DNA of 64,000 bases, from the NCBI RefSeq assembly GCF_030867095.1, contig NC_081826.1:56350001-56414000 (forward strand). The letters are read 5' to 3'. The position numbers and the translations under genes are program-made. The notes under the pieces are model-generated. The model was given only the letters and a program-made list of their open reading frames with translations. It made no database searches and had not been told where the DNA came from. This DNA comes from Alligator mississippiensis (lineage: Eukaryota > Chordata > Crocodylia > Alligatoridae). Shown piece by piece: positions 31,221 through 42,697 of the stretch (position 1 is the stretch's first letter; every line of letters starts with the position of its first letter).

Positions 31221-31330
31221 AACATAAGAAGTGCTATACTTGCTCAGATCAATGATCCATTTAGCCTAGTATCCTGCTTCCAACAATGGCAGGGGAGCGT
31301 GATTTAGAGCGAGAGCACTGAACTAGAAAT
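31221..31330. repeat. Old interspersed repeat fragment
   Basis: GAACATAAGAAGTGCTATAC, then TGCTCAGATCAATGATCCAT and TTAGCCTAGTATCCTG follow the pattern of a repeat common in sauropsid genomes (AGAACATAAGAA...CAGACCA...GGTCCATCTAGCC...TATCCTG). This rests on memory of the pattern rather than alignment. Confidence 0.45.
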
Positions 31331-31399
31331 ATCTAAACTAATTTATCCCTTATTCACTACCCTCACTGGCATCCACCATTATTGGTGGATGATTGTTAA

Positions 31400-31708
31400 G
31401 GATCTCCAGAAATCAATCTGGAAGTGCGCAGTTGGGCGGCTTCTTTAATTCTGGAGTTTCCCCCAGGTGCCCCTCTGCCACTGAGAGGTGGAGACGCCCC
31501 GTCACTTGCTGCTCACCACCTGCACCTGATGGCCAGGAGACAAAAACTACAGCGTATTTAAAACCATGGTTTTTGCCTCCCAAGCATCAGACACAGGCAG
31601 CAAGCAACAGAGCCCCTCCATCAATTAGCACCAGGGAGTGCACAGAGGAAACTCCAAAATTAAAGAAGCCACCATGCCATGCATTTCCAGAGCAAATCTG
31701 GAGATCCC
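31400..31708. mobile_element. PIF/Harbinger-like MITE with about 60-bp TIRs
   Basis: A 309-bp element beginning GGATCTCCAGAAATC and ending AATCTGGAGATCCC. The inverted arms at 31400-31462 and 31646-31708 share GGATCTCCAG, TCTGGAA, GGCTTCTTTAATT and GGAGTTTCC blocks in order. TAA flanks both sides (31397-31399 and 31709-31711), the 3-bp target size of PIF/Harbinger elements. The frame at 31393-31803 spanning it is a chance frame. No transposase. Confidence 0.65.
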
Positions 31709-31711
31709 TAA

Positions 31712-32833
31712 TCATTGTACATAATTCTGAGCATATAAGTGCATCAACAGTCAAATACAAACTCTTCCTTTACTGGGATGTGAACATCATAACAAACTGG
31801 TAATTTTCTTATGGTTGTAGTAATTTTGTATACATTAATTCTTCTAACTGGAAAATTATTCACTATTCTTTCAGCATGGAATAACTTCTGAATTTCTTTT
31901 TTATCCATCACATACCTTGATTCAGAACCAGATTAGTCCCCTTCTCACAGCTGTGAACAACACTGGCTTATAAAAAAGAAACTTAGATAGCACTGCTTTC
32001 TCAAAGCACCTGCAAAGAAAGAAAAAAAGAAACAATAACAATATCAGATGAAATTACTATAAATAAGGATTTTTAGGCCAAAACCAATTAGGATAAGCAC
32101 TCTCCAAATTAATCTTTTCATGGCCCACTTAACTGCCATACTACTTTTGACTTTTCCTTTCTGAGGTGCAGTGCTGATTACCAAAAATGAGATCAGACTG
32201 AAAACATTACTATGCCATATAACTTTATCTGTTTAATTTATTTTACAAACTAATTAAAATATATTAATCAAATATTTACAAAAAATGAATCCACAATAAA
32301 GGATGACATGAATCTCCATACATCTCTACAGGTGAATTAACAAAAATCTGATCTAGTAAAACCCCTTTCCAGGGACACTTAACAACCACAATGTGCTTAT
32401 CACAATTGTTAAATATTACCTAGAAATTCAGGATATGACTGTGCAACCTTCAATAACATATAAAAATGGTAAAATAACAGTTGCAGAATCAGGCTATTAA
32501 TCAGAAAAAAAGGGAATCAATGCCCAACATTTGTTTCCCCCTCCAACAATTTACCATATGACCTTAGGTAAAGTCTCATAATCTTTCAGTGACTCAATAT
32601 CTGTAAAATAGACCTACTGTACTGACCAAACTCTGAAGTTTGATTAACTAACACTTGCCAAAAAAAATAAAAGCAATGTAGATGACAGCCTTTTTGAAGG
32701 CAATCAAGAATCAACTAATAAAGATAAAATAGATGCAACATTAGATAACTTTAATTTTATAAAATTCAACTAAGTAATCTGCAACTGATAGCTAAAAGAC
32801 AAACACTTTGATTGGAGGCTAGCATACAAGTAT
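31712..32833. other. AT-rich unique DNA, no gene seen
   Basis: No frame or repeat recognised. Confidence 0.45.
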
Positions 32834-32880
32834 TTCATAGAATCATGGAATCACAAAAAAGTAAGACTGGAAGGGACCAC
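32834..32880 (-). mobile_element. Old CR1 3' end, first piece
   Basis: TTTCATAGAATCATGGAATC, then AAGACTGGAAGGGACC is the terminal part of an old CR1 on the minus strand. The expected continuation (CATCTAGTCCAACCCC type) is found at about 35338, so the CR1 end was split by a later insertion. Confidence 0.6.
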
Positions 32881-33335
32881 TGGGCTAAGGACAAGCATTC
32901 AAAAAGCCTGAGCCTGAATTGATTCAATCTTTGCAGGTTAGTCTAACCTGCCTAGGTTGAACCAGTTTGCAACTGTAAAGATATTGCCTCTGGACTGAGG
33001 AAATGCAGGCACATGCCTGCAGTGACTCAGGCTATAAGCCAGGGGGTGCTAGACCAGCCCTCCCTTCCCTTTCAGAGTGCTGAGCTGAGGGGGAGCATGG
33101 CCACCCCCTAGCAAGCAAGCAGCATAAGGAAGGGGAGGAGAAGTCAAAGGGATCCAAGTAGACCCTGCTTTACCTGCAGTCTCCTTTAGAGCTCTGACTA
33201 GGGAAGAGAAGGGTAAGGCCAGCTCTGTTCTCTGGAGCAGACAGCACAGCCCAGGGCTGAAAAGCATGTGGGATGCTGGGGGATGCTGGTTTAACTTAAA
33301 CAAGGAAGGAGTCTGAGACAGCAGACCTGCAGAGA
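32881..33335. mobile_element. Foldback DNA element, left part
   Basis: Carries GGTTGAACCAGTTTGCAAC near 32956. The inverse-related GTTGCATAAACTGGTTTGAC lies on the far side of CR1 copy H at 35191. The core (33030-33330) is GC-rich and non-coding. It lies between two halves of an old CR1 end and is itself split by CR1 copy H. Superfamily not determined. Confidence 0.5.
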
Positions 33336-35187
33336 GCAAACCAGGAAAGCCAAGGCTGCGATGGAACTCCAGCTAGCTACAAATATCAAAGACAATAAAA
33401 AGTCCTATTTTAGATATGTGGGGAGCCGAAGAAAAAGCAAAGGCAACATTGGACCCCTGCTAAACCAGATGGGACAACTGACAACTGATGCCCATGAAAA
33501 AGCAAATTCTCATAATGGGTACTTTGCATCAGTTTTTCACCAGTCTCATGGGACCCCACCCCTACCCACTGTGGGTCAGGGAGGCCCAGGGGAGGAAGAC
33601 TCCTTACCCTCCATCAAAGCTGACCTCGTGAAGGAACACCTGAACAGGCTAGATACCTTCAAGTCAGCCGGCCCTGGCATTTTACACACAAGGGTACTCA
33701 AGGAAATGGCAAGCATTGTAGCTCAGCCCCTGGCACAGATCTTTGAGAACTCCTGGCACCCTGGTGAAGTGCCCAAAGATTGGAAGAAGGACAATGTGGT
33801 ACCTATCTTCAAGAAAGGGAGGAAAGTAGATCCAGCAAACTACAGGCCCATCAACCTGACCTCTATCCTAGGGAAGGTCTTGGAAAAGATTATCAAAGAG
33901 TCCATCCTTAACAGACTAGCTGACAGCAATATGCTGAGGGATACCCAGCATGGGTTGGCTGCAGGTAGGTCTTGCTTGACCAATCTCATTTCCTTCTATG
34001 ACCAAGTGACCTATCACCTGGACAAGGGGGAAGAGATTGATGTCATATATCTTGACTTTAAAAAAGCCTTCATTCTGGTATCTCCTGATCACCTCTTGAC
34101 AAAACTGGCTAACTGCAGCCTTGACCACACCACGATCTGCTGACAGGGGAATTGGCTCCGCAGTAGGACCCAGAGGGTGGTGGTTGATGGAAGTCAATTG
34201 TTGTGGTGTGCTGTGACCAGTGGGGTCCCTCAAGGCTCTGTCCTAGGGCCTATATTTTTTAACATCTTCATCACTGATGTAGACACTGGTGTCAGAAGAG
34301 GGCTGGCCAAGTTTGATGACGACACCAAACTCTGGGGTAAAGCATCCACATCTGGGGACAGGATGGTGATCCAGGCAGATCTTGACAGGCTCATGCAATG
34401 GGCAGATGAGAACCTGATGGTGTTTAAAAAATGCAAGGTTCTCCACCTTGGGAGGAAAAACCTGCAGCATGCTTATAGGCTCAGCACTGCTATGCTGGTT
34501 AGCACTACAGATGAAAGGGACTTGGGGGGTCATGACTGACCACAAGATGAACATGAGCCTTCAATGTGATGCTGCAGCTAGTAAAGTGAGCAAAATGCTG
34601 GCTTGCATCCACAGATGCTTCTCAAGCAAATCCCAGGACGTCATTCTCCCATTGTATTCGGCCTTGATGAGGCTGCAGCTGGAGTACTACGTCCAGTTTT
34701 GGGCTCCACAATTCAAAAAGGATGTGGAGAAGCTTGAGAGAGTGCAGAGGAGAGCCACGTGCATGATCAGAGGTCAGGAAAACAGACCTTATGATGAGAG
34801 GCTGAGAGCCATGGGACTCTTCAGCTTAGAAAAGCGTAGGCTCAGGGGTGATCTAGTGGCCACCTATAAGTTTATCAGGGGTGTTCACCAGGATCTGGGG
34901 GAACGTCTGTTCACCAGAGCGCCCCAAAGGATGACAAGATCAAATGGTCACAAACTCATCTGCGACCGATACAGGCTGGACATAAGGAAGAACTTCCTTA
35001 CTGTCCGAGCCCAATAGACTGCCGCCGGAGGTGGTTCAAGCACCCACTTTGAACATCTTCAAGACACTTTTGGATGTTTATCTTGCTGGGATCCTATGAT
35101 CCCTGCTGACTTCCTGCCCCTGGGGCAGGGGGCTGGACTCGATGATTCTTTGGGGTTCCTTCCAGCCTGAATGTCTATGTCTATGAC
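33336..35187 (+). mobile_element. CR1 LINE copy H
   Basis: A 1.85-kb plus-strand CR1, 5'-truncated just before the RT domain. Frame 33361-34143 (260 codons) is open through NIKDNKKSYFRYVGSRRK, FKSAGPGILHTRVLKEMA, NYRPINLTSILGKVLEKII and IDVIYLDFKKAFILVSPDHL. A stop and frameshift follow at about 34141. Frame 34177-34539 holds TSGVPQGSVLGPIFFNIFI, and a catalytic box changed from FADD to FDDD (AKFDDDTKLWGK), which still keeps the two aspartates. Frame 34448-35017 covers the C-terminal block ([19 protein letters not shown]). The tail is AATGTCTATGTCTATGA. Inserted in a foldback DNA element. Confidence 0.93.
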
Positions 35188-35337
35188 AGATGTTGCATAA
35201 ACTGGTTTGACCCAAATCAGTTAGGTCTGATACTACATTCAACCAGCTTTATCTTAAATCAGTTTCAGCCATTTTGAAACTGCTTTATGTGCATTGAATC
35301 TATGTTCTGTTACAGGTTTAAACCAGTTTACGTGCAA
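35188..35337. mobile_element. Foldback DNA element, right part
   Basis: Right flank of the insertion: AAACTGGTTTGACCCAAATC near 35199 and GGTTTAAACCAGTTTACGTG near 35315, related in inverse orientation to 32940-32975. Non-coding. Confidence 0.5.
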
Positions 35338-35425
35338 GTCATTTAATCCAACCCCATGTAAAGCAGGATCAACCCTATGCAAACCATCCCATATAAACCC
35401 TTGTCTAGCCTATTACTAAAACTAC
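35338..35425 (-). mobile_element. Old CR1 3' end, second piece
   Basis: GTCATTTAATCCAACCCCAT, then AAAGCAGGATCAACCCTATG and CATCCCATATAAACCCTTG continue the old CR1 3' UTR begun at 32834-32880. Confidence 0.55.
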
Positions 35426-35476
35426 AAAGGCTGCAAACAAATGTTCATTCCATCCAATTTAGGTTTAGGCGGCTTA

Positions 35477-35484
35477 CTTTAAGC
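35477..35484 (+). repeat. 8-bp target duplication, left copy (CTTTAAGC)
   Basis: CTTTAAGC directly precedes hAT copy 2 and is repeated exactly at 37109-37116. Eight base pairs is the target-duplication size of the hAT superfamily. Confidence 0.85.
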
Positions 35485-37108
35485 CAGGGACAGGGAATTA
35501 TTTCACGTGGAAGGATGCTTACTGAGTTTTGGCAAGCCATCGAGAGCCACAAGAGTAGCCCCGCCACTTGGCAGATGCTCCACCCCTTGGTCACCACCCC
35601 CCAACCTTGACCTTTGCCACCAGAAGCTCCTCCTCTTGCTCCCCTGAAGTACTTCTTTCAGCAAGGGGGTTTGCCATCTTGGAACCAGAAAAATACAATA
35701 TATTCTAAAAATCAAAGATCTACTACAACATCCATTACATTTCCTTTCAAAAAATATTTGTCCTGACTTACATGTGTTTGTGTAGTGTACACAAAGGTGA
35801 TATTATAACAGCTTAAAATTGTTTCATTCTTGTATATTGTGGGGGGTATAGGTTTTTTGGGGGCTGTGGGTGTGTGGGGTGGGGGAAGGGGTAGGTGTAT
35901 GTGTAAGTGGGGTGGGGGAGCATGTGGGTATGTATGTGGATGGAAATGGGGTTTGCTGGGGCTTATGAGTGTGTGGAAGGAGGGTGGCTGGGGAGGATTG
36001 TGGTACGTGTGGAAGGGGAGGGTTTGCCCACAGCCCTCCCCCCTCCCCATGGCAGGCAGAGCCCCCGCCAGCACTCCAAGCCCAGGCTCCACGTTTCTCC
36101 CGCTCACCACTTCCACCTCCCATCTGTCACCGCTGCCCTTCTCATCCTGCTTCCCCATCCCCTCTCCTCGCCACTCTGGCACCACATCCCAGTTGCACGT
36201 CTGGACCGCAGGACCCAACAGGAGCTAGACCAGCCCAGCCGGCACTGCACAGAGCTAGCCAAGAATCACGGGGCCCAGGCTGGGTCCTGCTGAATCCTGT
36301 GGCCCAGTGCTATAGCTGGGAATCACATGGTGTTGGAGCATGCAGGAAAGTTAGGAAATGGCTGCGGCAGGGGAATGGCAGCAAGCAGGCGTGCAAAGCA
36401 CAGGGACAGATGAGTAGCAGCACGGGGCCTGTGCCAGTGTCCTGGGGCCAGCACCAGCGGGGCCCCAAGCAGGGCAGTGGGAGCATGGGGCTGGCTCCAT
36501 AAAGCCCCTGCTGGCCTGGCCCCACAGTCCTGCCAACCCACTCTGGGCCCTGCCAATGCTGCCCATGGTGCACTGGCATGGGCCCTGCACTCCCACCCAA
36601 CTGTAGCTGCACTCTACATGCCCACTCACTGCCACTCCCCCGCTACCTGCTAGACATTTCCCCAATATTCTGCACGCCGCTACTACTACTCACCTCTACC
36701 ACCCCCCTCCCCGCCTGCCACTCCAGCACCACGTGGTTGCCAGCTGCAGCGCCAGGACCACAGGAGCTAGCCCAGCCCTGAGGACTAAGGCGATCGCCCA
36801 TGGTCCTTCCCTACCCAACCCCCACCCATTCTTATCTGAATTTCCCTCTCTAGCACAGGGAGGCAATAACAGCCCCAGGGTCCCAAGCCTCTGCTAGGCA
36901 GAGGCTTCCAGCAGAGGGGGAGGAGGGGAAGGAGGGGGGTGGCCTTGCTGCTGCTGCTGCTGGGCCCTGCCACTGGCTCCTGTCATCTTTGACAGGCAGC
37001 CAGGAGCAGATAAATATTAATTTTCTAAGTTTTTAGGGACCTCGCAGGCCGGACAGAATGGCTTCATGGGCCAGCTCCAGCCCGTGGTCTGTATTTTGCC
37101 TGCCCCTG
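35485..37108 (-). mobile_element. Non-autonomous hAT-like DNA transposon, copy 2
   Basis: A 1,624-bp element in reverse orientation relative to copy 1 (6371-8036). It begins CAGGGACAGGGAATTATTTC and ends ATTTTGCCTGCCCCTG, so both termini read CAGGG inward. Perfect CTTTAAGC duplications flank it (35477-35484, 37109-37116). The ends match copy 1: TACTGAGTTTTGGCAAGCC corresponds to its inner right end and CTCGCAGGCCGGACAGAATG to its inner left end. The interior is GC-rich with G-rich (35838-36010) and CCCTCCC tracts and a (CTG)5 run near 36945. No transposase, so it needs one in trans. The long frames at 35712-36665 are compositional. Confidence 0.88.
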
Positions 37109-37116
37109 CTTTAAGC
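37109..37116 (+). repeat. 8-bp target duplication, right copy (CTTTAAGC)
   Basis: Exact repeat of 35477-35484 at the right border of hAT copy 2. Confidence 0.85.
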
Positions 37117-38179
37117 TAACTAAACCTGAACTAGGAACAGTGCATGCAGGCATTAGCAGCTGCTGGGACAACCCAAGGTAAGTAACTTGTTAGGAGGGAA
37201 GCAATGGTGGTAGGTCCAATGAGAGGGAAATAGGGGGAAAAAATAACTTGATCAGGGGTCTTCCAGCCCAGGCTATGCTGTGAATGCATGCAGGTGTTTG
37301 CTAAATCAGATTAACTCTTCATCGATCTGAAGTTATTTCACCTCCTGAGGTGACCTTGTACCATAGACCTAAATGTAACACTTATACCTACCTACAACCA
37401 ACCCTGTCACACAACAAGAGAGATATAGCATCCTAACTTTCCATAGATAAAGGAGGGGTACAATAGCCACATTTCTGAATATTTTTTCTAGCCCACAGAA
37501 ACCTGTGTAACTTATGAGACATAGTATATTGTATGTATTTTGTACCAATTCCCTTGTAAAATTCTATTTGCCAAAATCACCTTCAGTTAATACTGAAGTC
37601 AGTTTTTAAGACTATCATGAAAAATACAGCTTTTCTATTACCATAATTTTAAGGCTATAAGACTGATCTTAATCGAAGATGAAAACTTAAGATAAATGAA
37701 AGCTATGCCAACCTTGCTGTAGCTGTACTGTGGTTAGGGAGGAAATGGGACCCAACATAGGCACAATTTTCTACTTCAGAAATTGTTAGAGTAATGAAAA
37801 AGTCCCTTTACCAATATGTGCAGGAAAATTAGGAATTAAACCCAGATTCTCTGAGTCTAACTTCAGTACCAAGGTATTAATAATTTTACACAAAAACAGT
37901 GTTTAACTTGACAGAGCTTCATAATAATTTTGCAAGGTTGAAATACACGCATTCATATCTTTCTATGCAGAAGACAAGTGCATAAGTACTTGTAAGTACC
38001 CCTATAATCAACTACAAAATATGGAAATTTAAAGTACACTATATGTCAAGGTTACACAATGAACAGGTTCCTTTTTATTTTAATGGATGAGCAGCTATTC
38101 AGAAACTAGTCTCACGTGAGCTAAATTTACTTCTCATTTGAAGTAAATTTGAACTTTCTTAAAGAAAGATTAATGTGTG
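37117..38179. other. AT-rich unique DNA, no gene seen
   Basis: No coding frame or repeat recognised. Confidence 0.45.
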
Positions 38180-39414
38180 TGTGGCAGGGCACCTTTGATG
38201 TGGCAGCCTGCAGGTGTGGGCTAGCCCTAATGAGGCAGTCACATGACTGCAGGAGAGCCCTGGGTTAGGAGGGGGCTGAGCTGCCTCCATTTTAGATCCA
38301 GACTCTCAGGACTGAGGCAGGCGTCTGCTGTTGGCAGCCAGAATAACAACACATGGCTGAGCTGCTGCTCAGAACATCTTGAAGGTAAGGGCAGGAGCTA
38401 TGGAAATGGTCGGAGGCTCTTGGTCCTGGGTTTGACTTGAAACCGCACCCTGCTGTGGAAAGATGGCCTGATGGGGCTGCCTATGGTGAGGTAGTTCTCC
38501 AGAAATGCCAGGCCAGTTGCCTCTCCAGTGAAAGGCAGGGAGGGGTGTCTTATAACCCCATTTCCCACTACCCAGTGGGTAATTAGGAGTAAGAACAGAT
38601 GTGGGGTGGGACAGGCACACCTAGAAAGGCACCTGAGCCTCACAGGGGTGTAAGACCCTAGAGGCCCCAAAGAGGGGGCAGTAGAAGAGAATGGCCCCAG
38701 CGAGTGGGGCAGAAATTGTGTGTGGCCTGCCCAGAGTAGGGTGCACAATGGCACCTGAAGGACTGGGTATTGGTGGATAGATGGTAGGGTTGCATGGGGT
38801 GACCTGAAGGGCTGTACCAGGGGTGTGCTGAGTAGGATTGCAGGGGCGGCCTGAAGGGCAGCACCTGGGCCAACCCCCAGGTGAGTGAAAACAGGAACAA
38901 TTTGCCCAGTGAGGGGTTAGAGGTTGAGCTCCACCCAGGGCAGGGCATAAAGGTCAGTACCTCAGAGTAGGGAAGCTTGAGCGACCCAATGGTGCTGTCT
39001 GTGCACCGACCAGCATGAGAGCAGGCAAGCCTGATGGCCCAGGGGGTCACTCAAGAGCAGCAGGATGGATTGAAAATGGCCCAGTGAGGAGCAGTATGTA
39101 AGAGGCCCTGTGAGAAGGGGTAGAGTGCATGAGTAGAATGGAAGAGACCCAAGCAGGGGCAGAGCTAGCCTGGCCTTGGGCCAGAGTTATGATCTGCTTA
39201 TGATGCCATCTGCAAGGCATGGGACATGGTGTAGGGATGGTATGGAGCAATGTATAATGCCCCCTGGCATCAAGGCATTAAATTGGGCAGCCTCCCACAT
39301 TTTCCACTAGTTATCAAACAGCAAGTCATGGCAGGAAAAATTTGGCAGACTGCCCCAGTAAGACAGGTAGGTGGGTTGATGTTGGGACCCGCCTTAACTT
39401 GGCTCCCTGTCACA
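38180..39414 (+). mobile_element. LTR-like or large non-coding repeat, copy 2
   Basis: Begins TGTGGCAGGGCACC and ends CTCCCTGTCACA, inverted TGTG...CACA termini as in an LTR. The flanking hexamers ATGTGT and ACGTGT are a possible short target duplication with one mismatch. It shares blocks with 10386-12169: CACATGACTGCAGGAGAGC, ACCCTGCTGTGGAAAG and GGGCAGCCTCCCACAT, in the same order. ATTAAA near 39278 could serve as a polyadenylation-type signal. About 1.24 kb without any viral or transposon protein. Confidence 0.5.
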
Positions 39415-39893
39415 ACGTGTTTACAATAAAATCACTTACCCCTATAATGTGAGAGGAATAACTACTTTTTTTTTCCTAACAGAAGAACAGAAGAAGAAAA
39501 AGTTCTAAATTATTCAAACTACAGTAGCAGACAATTAAACAGATACATTTATGTGATGAAAACTTTTATCAAAATAACATATATTCCACACAAGTGATTC
39601 AATAAATTTATAAAAACACTTTCCATGCATTTGACGGAATACAAACTGAAGGAACTATTATCACAGTCTTATTGGGTATCTGACTATCTCATTAAGAACA
39701 AAAAAAACTAGAACCATACAAAAGCACAGTCAAAAACAAAGTCAGAAAAAACTATGAGATCTTTCCAAGAATAACCAGTTCCTAAAAAACTAAAAGCTGA
39801 GGCCTGCACAGGAAGGAAAGCTGAAATATGGAAGATTTCAAAACTGAACCTCAGGTCTATTCCTTTTTAGGATTTAAATTTTAAGATCTAGAT
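39415..39893. other. AT-rich unique DNA, no gene seen
   Basis: No coding frame or repeat recognised. Confidence 0.45.
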
Positions 39894-40346
39894 GGCTGTA
39901 CCTACATATACACCCATAATTAGCTCCATAGTGGAGTCACTATCTACACACAGTAAATTAACTCCACTATAGGACAGTACTGTCCAGGACAAGTGCTATC
40001 CTACAACAAAGTAATTACATGCAACAAAACACACATGTAGACAGTGACCAGGGCTGGATGTGCCAGAAGGTAGCTACAGTGCAAGGGTTGACTACCGGTC
40101 AGACCCACACAGTAGCACCCTTGTGCCCCAGCCAGCCCCTCTGCAGCCCACTGAACCAGGGTAGATCAGCCCTAGGCTGGCAGGTTGACTCCTGGTGTCC
40201 CCTGCCAGCCCGGGGCTGTCCTGCCCTGGCTTAATGTGCTATGGTCCCAGAAATCCGTGTAGATACTGCACCTGGGAGAAATTAACTCTGGCACAAACTG
40301 CACCAGAGTTTATTCCTATGTGTTAACTGCACGTGTAGATGCACCC
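39894..40346. mobile_element. Non-autonomous TIR DNA element
   Basis: The left end GGCTGTACCTACATATACAC and the reverse complement of the right end GTGTAGATGCACCC agree at about two-thirds of positions. Inner palindromes include GGACAGTACTGTCC (39974-39987). The core at 40040-40240 is GC-rich. A frame at 40019-40234 is chance. No transposase. Confidence 0.5.
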
Positions 40347-41023
40347 AATATTTACCCTAAAATCATCTTGGCAAAGAAGGTTTTATAACTGATTATTTCT
40401 AACATGGAGGAAAAGTATGGAAATCAAGCCATGAAAGATGCTGGGAAAAATTTCAATAGTGCTTAAGTAATAACTAAGATAATAATTCTTGGCATTTAGG
40501 AGGCAATTATGCTTTCAAATACTACAAAGATATTAATATGACTCCACAATACCACTATTAGGTGAATAGGTATAAAGATAAGGAGGTAGAGAAAGGTCAA
40601 ATGTCTAGTCTAAAGCTATACAGCAAATTGAGAGAAATTGAGGTTAGAATGCAGATCCTCTTAACACCAAAATATATTCTAATACCTACAGACCAGACCA
40701 GCTTCTTTGAAAGTACAAGATGTATTTTGTAAAGTCGTATACATAAAGAACAAACATTATATGGAGAGAACCAAATATACTTAGGACTAGTACTCAGTTT
40801 GTATTCAATGCATGTACTTTAACAAGAGAAATCACATTATCTGCATGCAGAAAAAGCTGTTTTTCCCTTAAGTTTTATATAACTGTACAGACAGTAGCCA
40901 ACCCCTTCCTTAGGATTCAAATCCACTAAATATTTTTGGTTCTGTGCAAACTTGACTTTTTACATTTAAGTTCATTTCCAACGATTTATTTTATATTTTC
41001 AAAGAACAACCACCACCTTAACT
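40347..41023. other. AT-rich unique DNA, no gene seen
   Basis: No coding frame or repeat recognised. Confidence 0.45.
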
Positions 41024-41507
41024 AGAAGCTTGAGAGAGTCCAGAGAAGAGCCACGCGCATGATCAGAGGTCAGGGAAGCAGACCCTACGATGACAGGCTG
41101 AGAGCCCTGGGGCTCTTTAGCCTGGAAAAGCGCAGGCTCAGGGGTGATCTGATGGCCACCTACAAGTTTATCAGGGGTGACCACCAGTATCTGGGGGAAC
41201 GTTTGTTCACCAGAGCGCCCCAAGGGATGACGAGGTCGAATGGTCACAAACTACTACAAGACCGTTTCAGGCTGGACATAAGGAAGAATTTCTTTACTGT
41301 CCGAGCCCCCAAGGTCTGGAACAGCCTGCCGCCGGAGGTCGTTCAAGCGCCTTCACTGAACACCTTCAAGATGAAACTGGATGCTTATCTTGCTGGGATC
41401 CTATGACCCCAGCTGACTTCCTGCCCTTTGGGCGGGGGGCTGGACTCGATGATCTTCGAAGGTCCCTTCCAGCCCTAATGTCTATGAAGTCTATGAAGTC
41501 TATGAAG
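41024..41507 (+). mobile_element. CR1 LINE copy J (3' end)
   Basis: A short 5'-truncated CR1. Frame 41059-41406 is open for 115 codons and encodes [40 protein letters not shown] and the ORF2 terminus LDAYLAGIL followed by its stop. The 3' end carries three 9-bp repeats (TCTATGAAG) at about 41480-41507. The intact frame and tail suggest a young insertion. Confidence 0.93.
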
Positions 41508-42697
41508 AAGGACCTGATAAGTATTAAGTGAAAAACAGATAACAGAACATGTCAAAAGCAAGTAAGTTCAGAGTTAGGGCCCAACCTCCACCTTTAATTT
41601 AGCTCTATGCATCTAGGTATATCCAAGTCCAACAAAAATGCATATTATATACGCACGGTACTCTGCAATCCCAAGATACACTAGGTTGATTTAATTAGTT
41701 TGCTTTCATTGCTTCTATGCAAAGGTGCTGCACCTCAGCAACTGTGAGATCATTTATACAACAGAATATTACAGAACCTTGCAAGGTCTCATCCAACCTT
41801 TAGGCACATATGTAAGTCTCATTAGCCTTAGTAGGAGTCACATGTGCACAGGGAGGGGAGAAGAGGCCCATTAAAACTGGTACAACCTATCCATTAATCA
41901 TCAGGTCATGTTTAAGGTCAAATATTCTAAAATTGTTTATGAAAAGTACTGTCTAGGAAAGCACTGTGGCAACTTGGGCTTTGGGACAGACACACAGGCT
42001 ATTAAAGCCATGGAAACTGTTTGCCTTTTTAAACCATCACTGAGCACCTAAAGTAGTAGACAAATGGGAAGATTTTTTTGTGGGAACATTTTCCTATCAT
42101 GTCTTTAAGAGTCTAAGGATGGTCAGGGGAGAAGTGACAAGATAGCTAGAAAGAAAGGCTAAGCATGAACAATGACTTTGCCCAATACTTTTTTCTTTTC
42201 CTTTTTTTTTAATTTCTTCTCCCGTCCTCCATTCTCTCTTCATATTCTAGTTCCTTAAACATACTTCTCTGTCCTGTGAAGAGTAATAACAGCAAAGTGA
42301 CTGACCTGATCTGTGATATAGGCTACAAGGACACAGTGCAGACCAAGATTTTAGTTATTTCAGTTTTTGTAAGCATACAGAACAGCAGCTGATGGCCACA
42401 GTTCAAGAAAGTATTAAAATTGTGGTAGAGTTAGGAGAAACAAAACCCTAAGCAGGGTAGGCAAGTAGTTGTGGGATATTTAATCATTTAGTTCTTAATC
42501 TTTTAGCTCTGTGGGGCAGAGATGTACTGCTCCCCAGTGCCTCCACATGTGTCAGACCATGGAATGAATGACCTTCAGGGAAAGTTAGCTGTGAAATAAG
42601 CAGGGGTAACTCTGACAAATAAGCAGCAGGGACCAAGTATTGGCAGCACCACCAGGAAGCCAAGGAGGAATTATCAGCCAATCCTGACCAGTCCTTT
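41508..42697. other. AT-rich unique DNA, no gene seen
   Basis: No coding frame or repeat recognised. Confidence 0.45.

Noticed and set aside
35712-36665. 168- and 177-codon frames with Pro/His-rich translations
   Set aside because: Compositional frames inside hAT copy 2 (G-rich and C-rich tracts); no transposase motif such as the hAT dimerisation region.
41480-41507. Short direct repeats as a CRISPR-like array
   Set aside because: They are contiguous 9-bp tail units of a CR1 without spacers, in vertebrate DNA.
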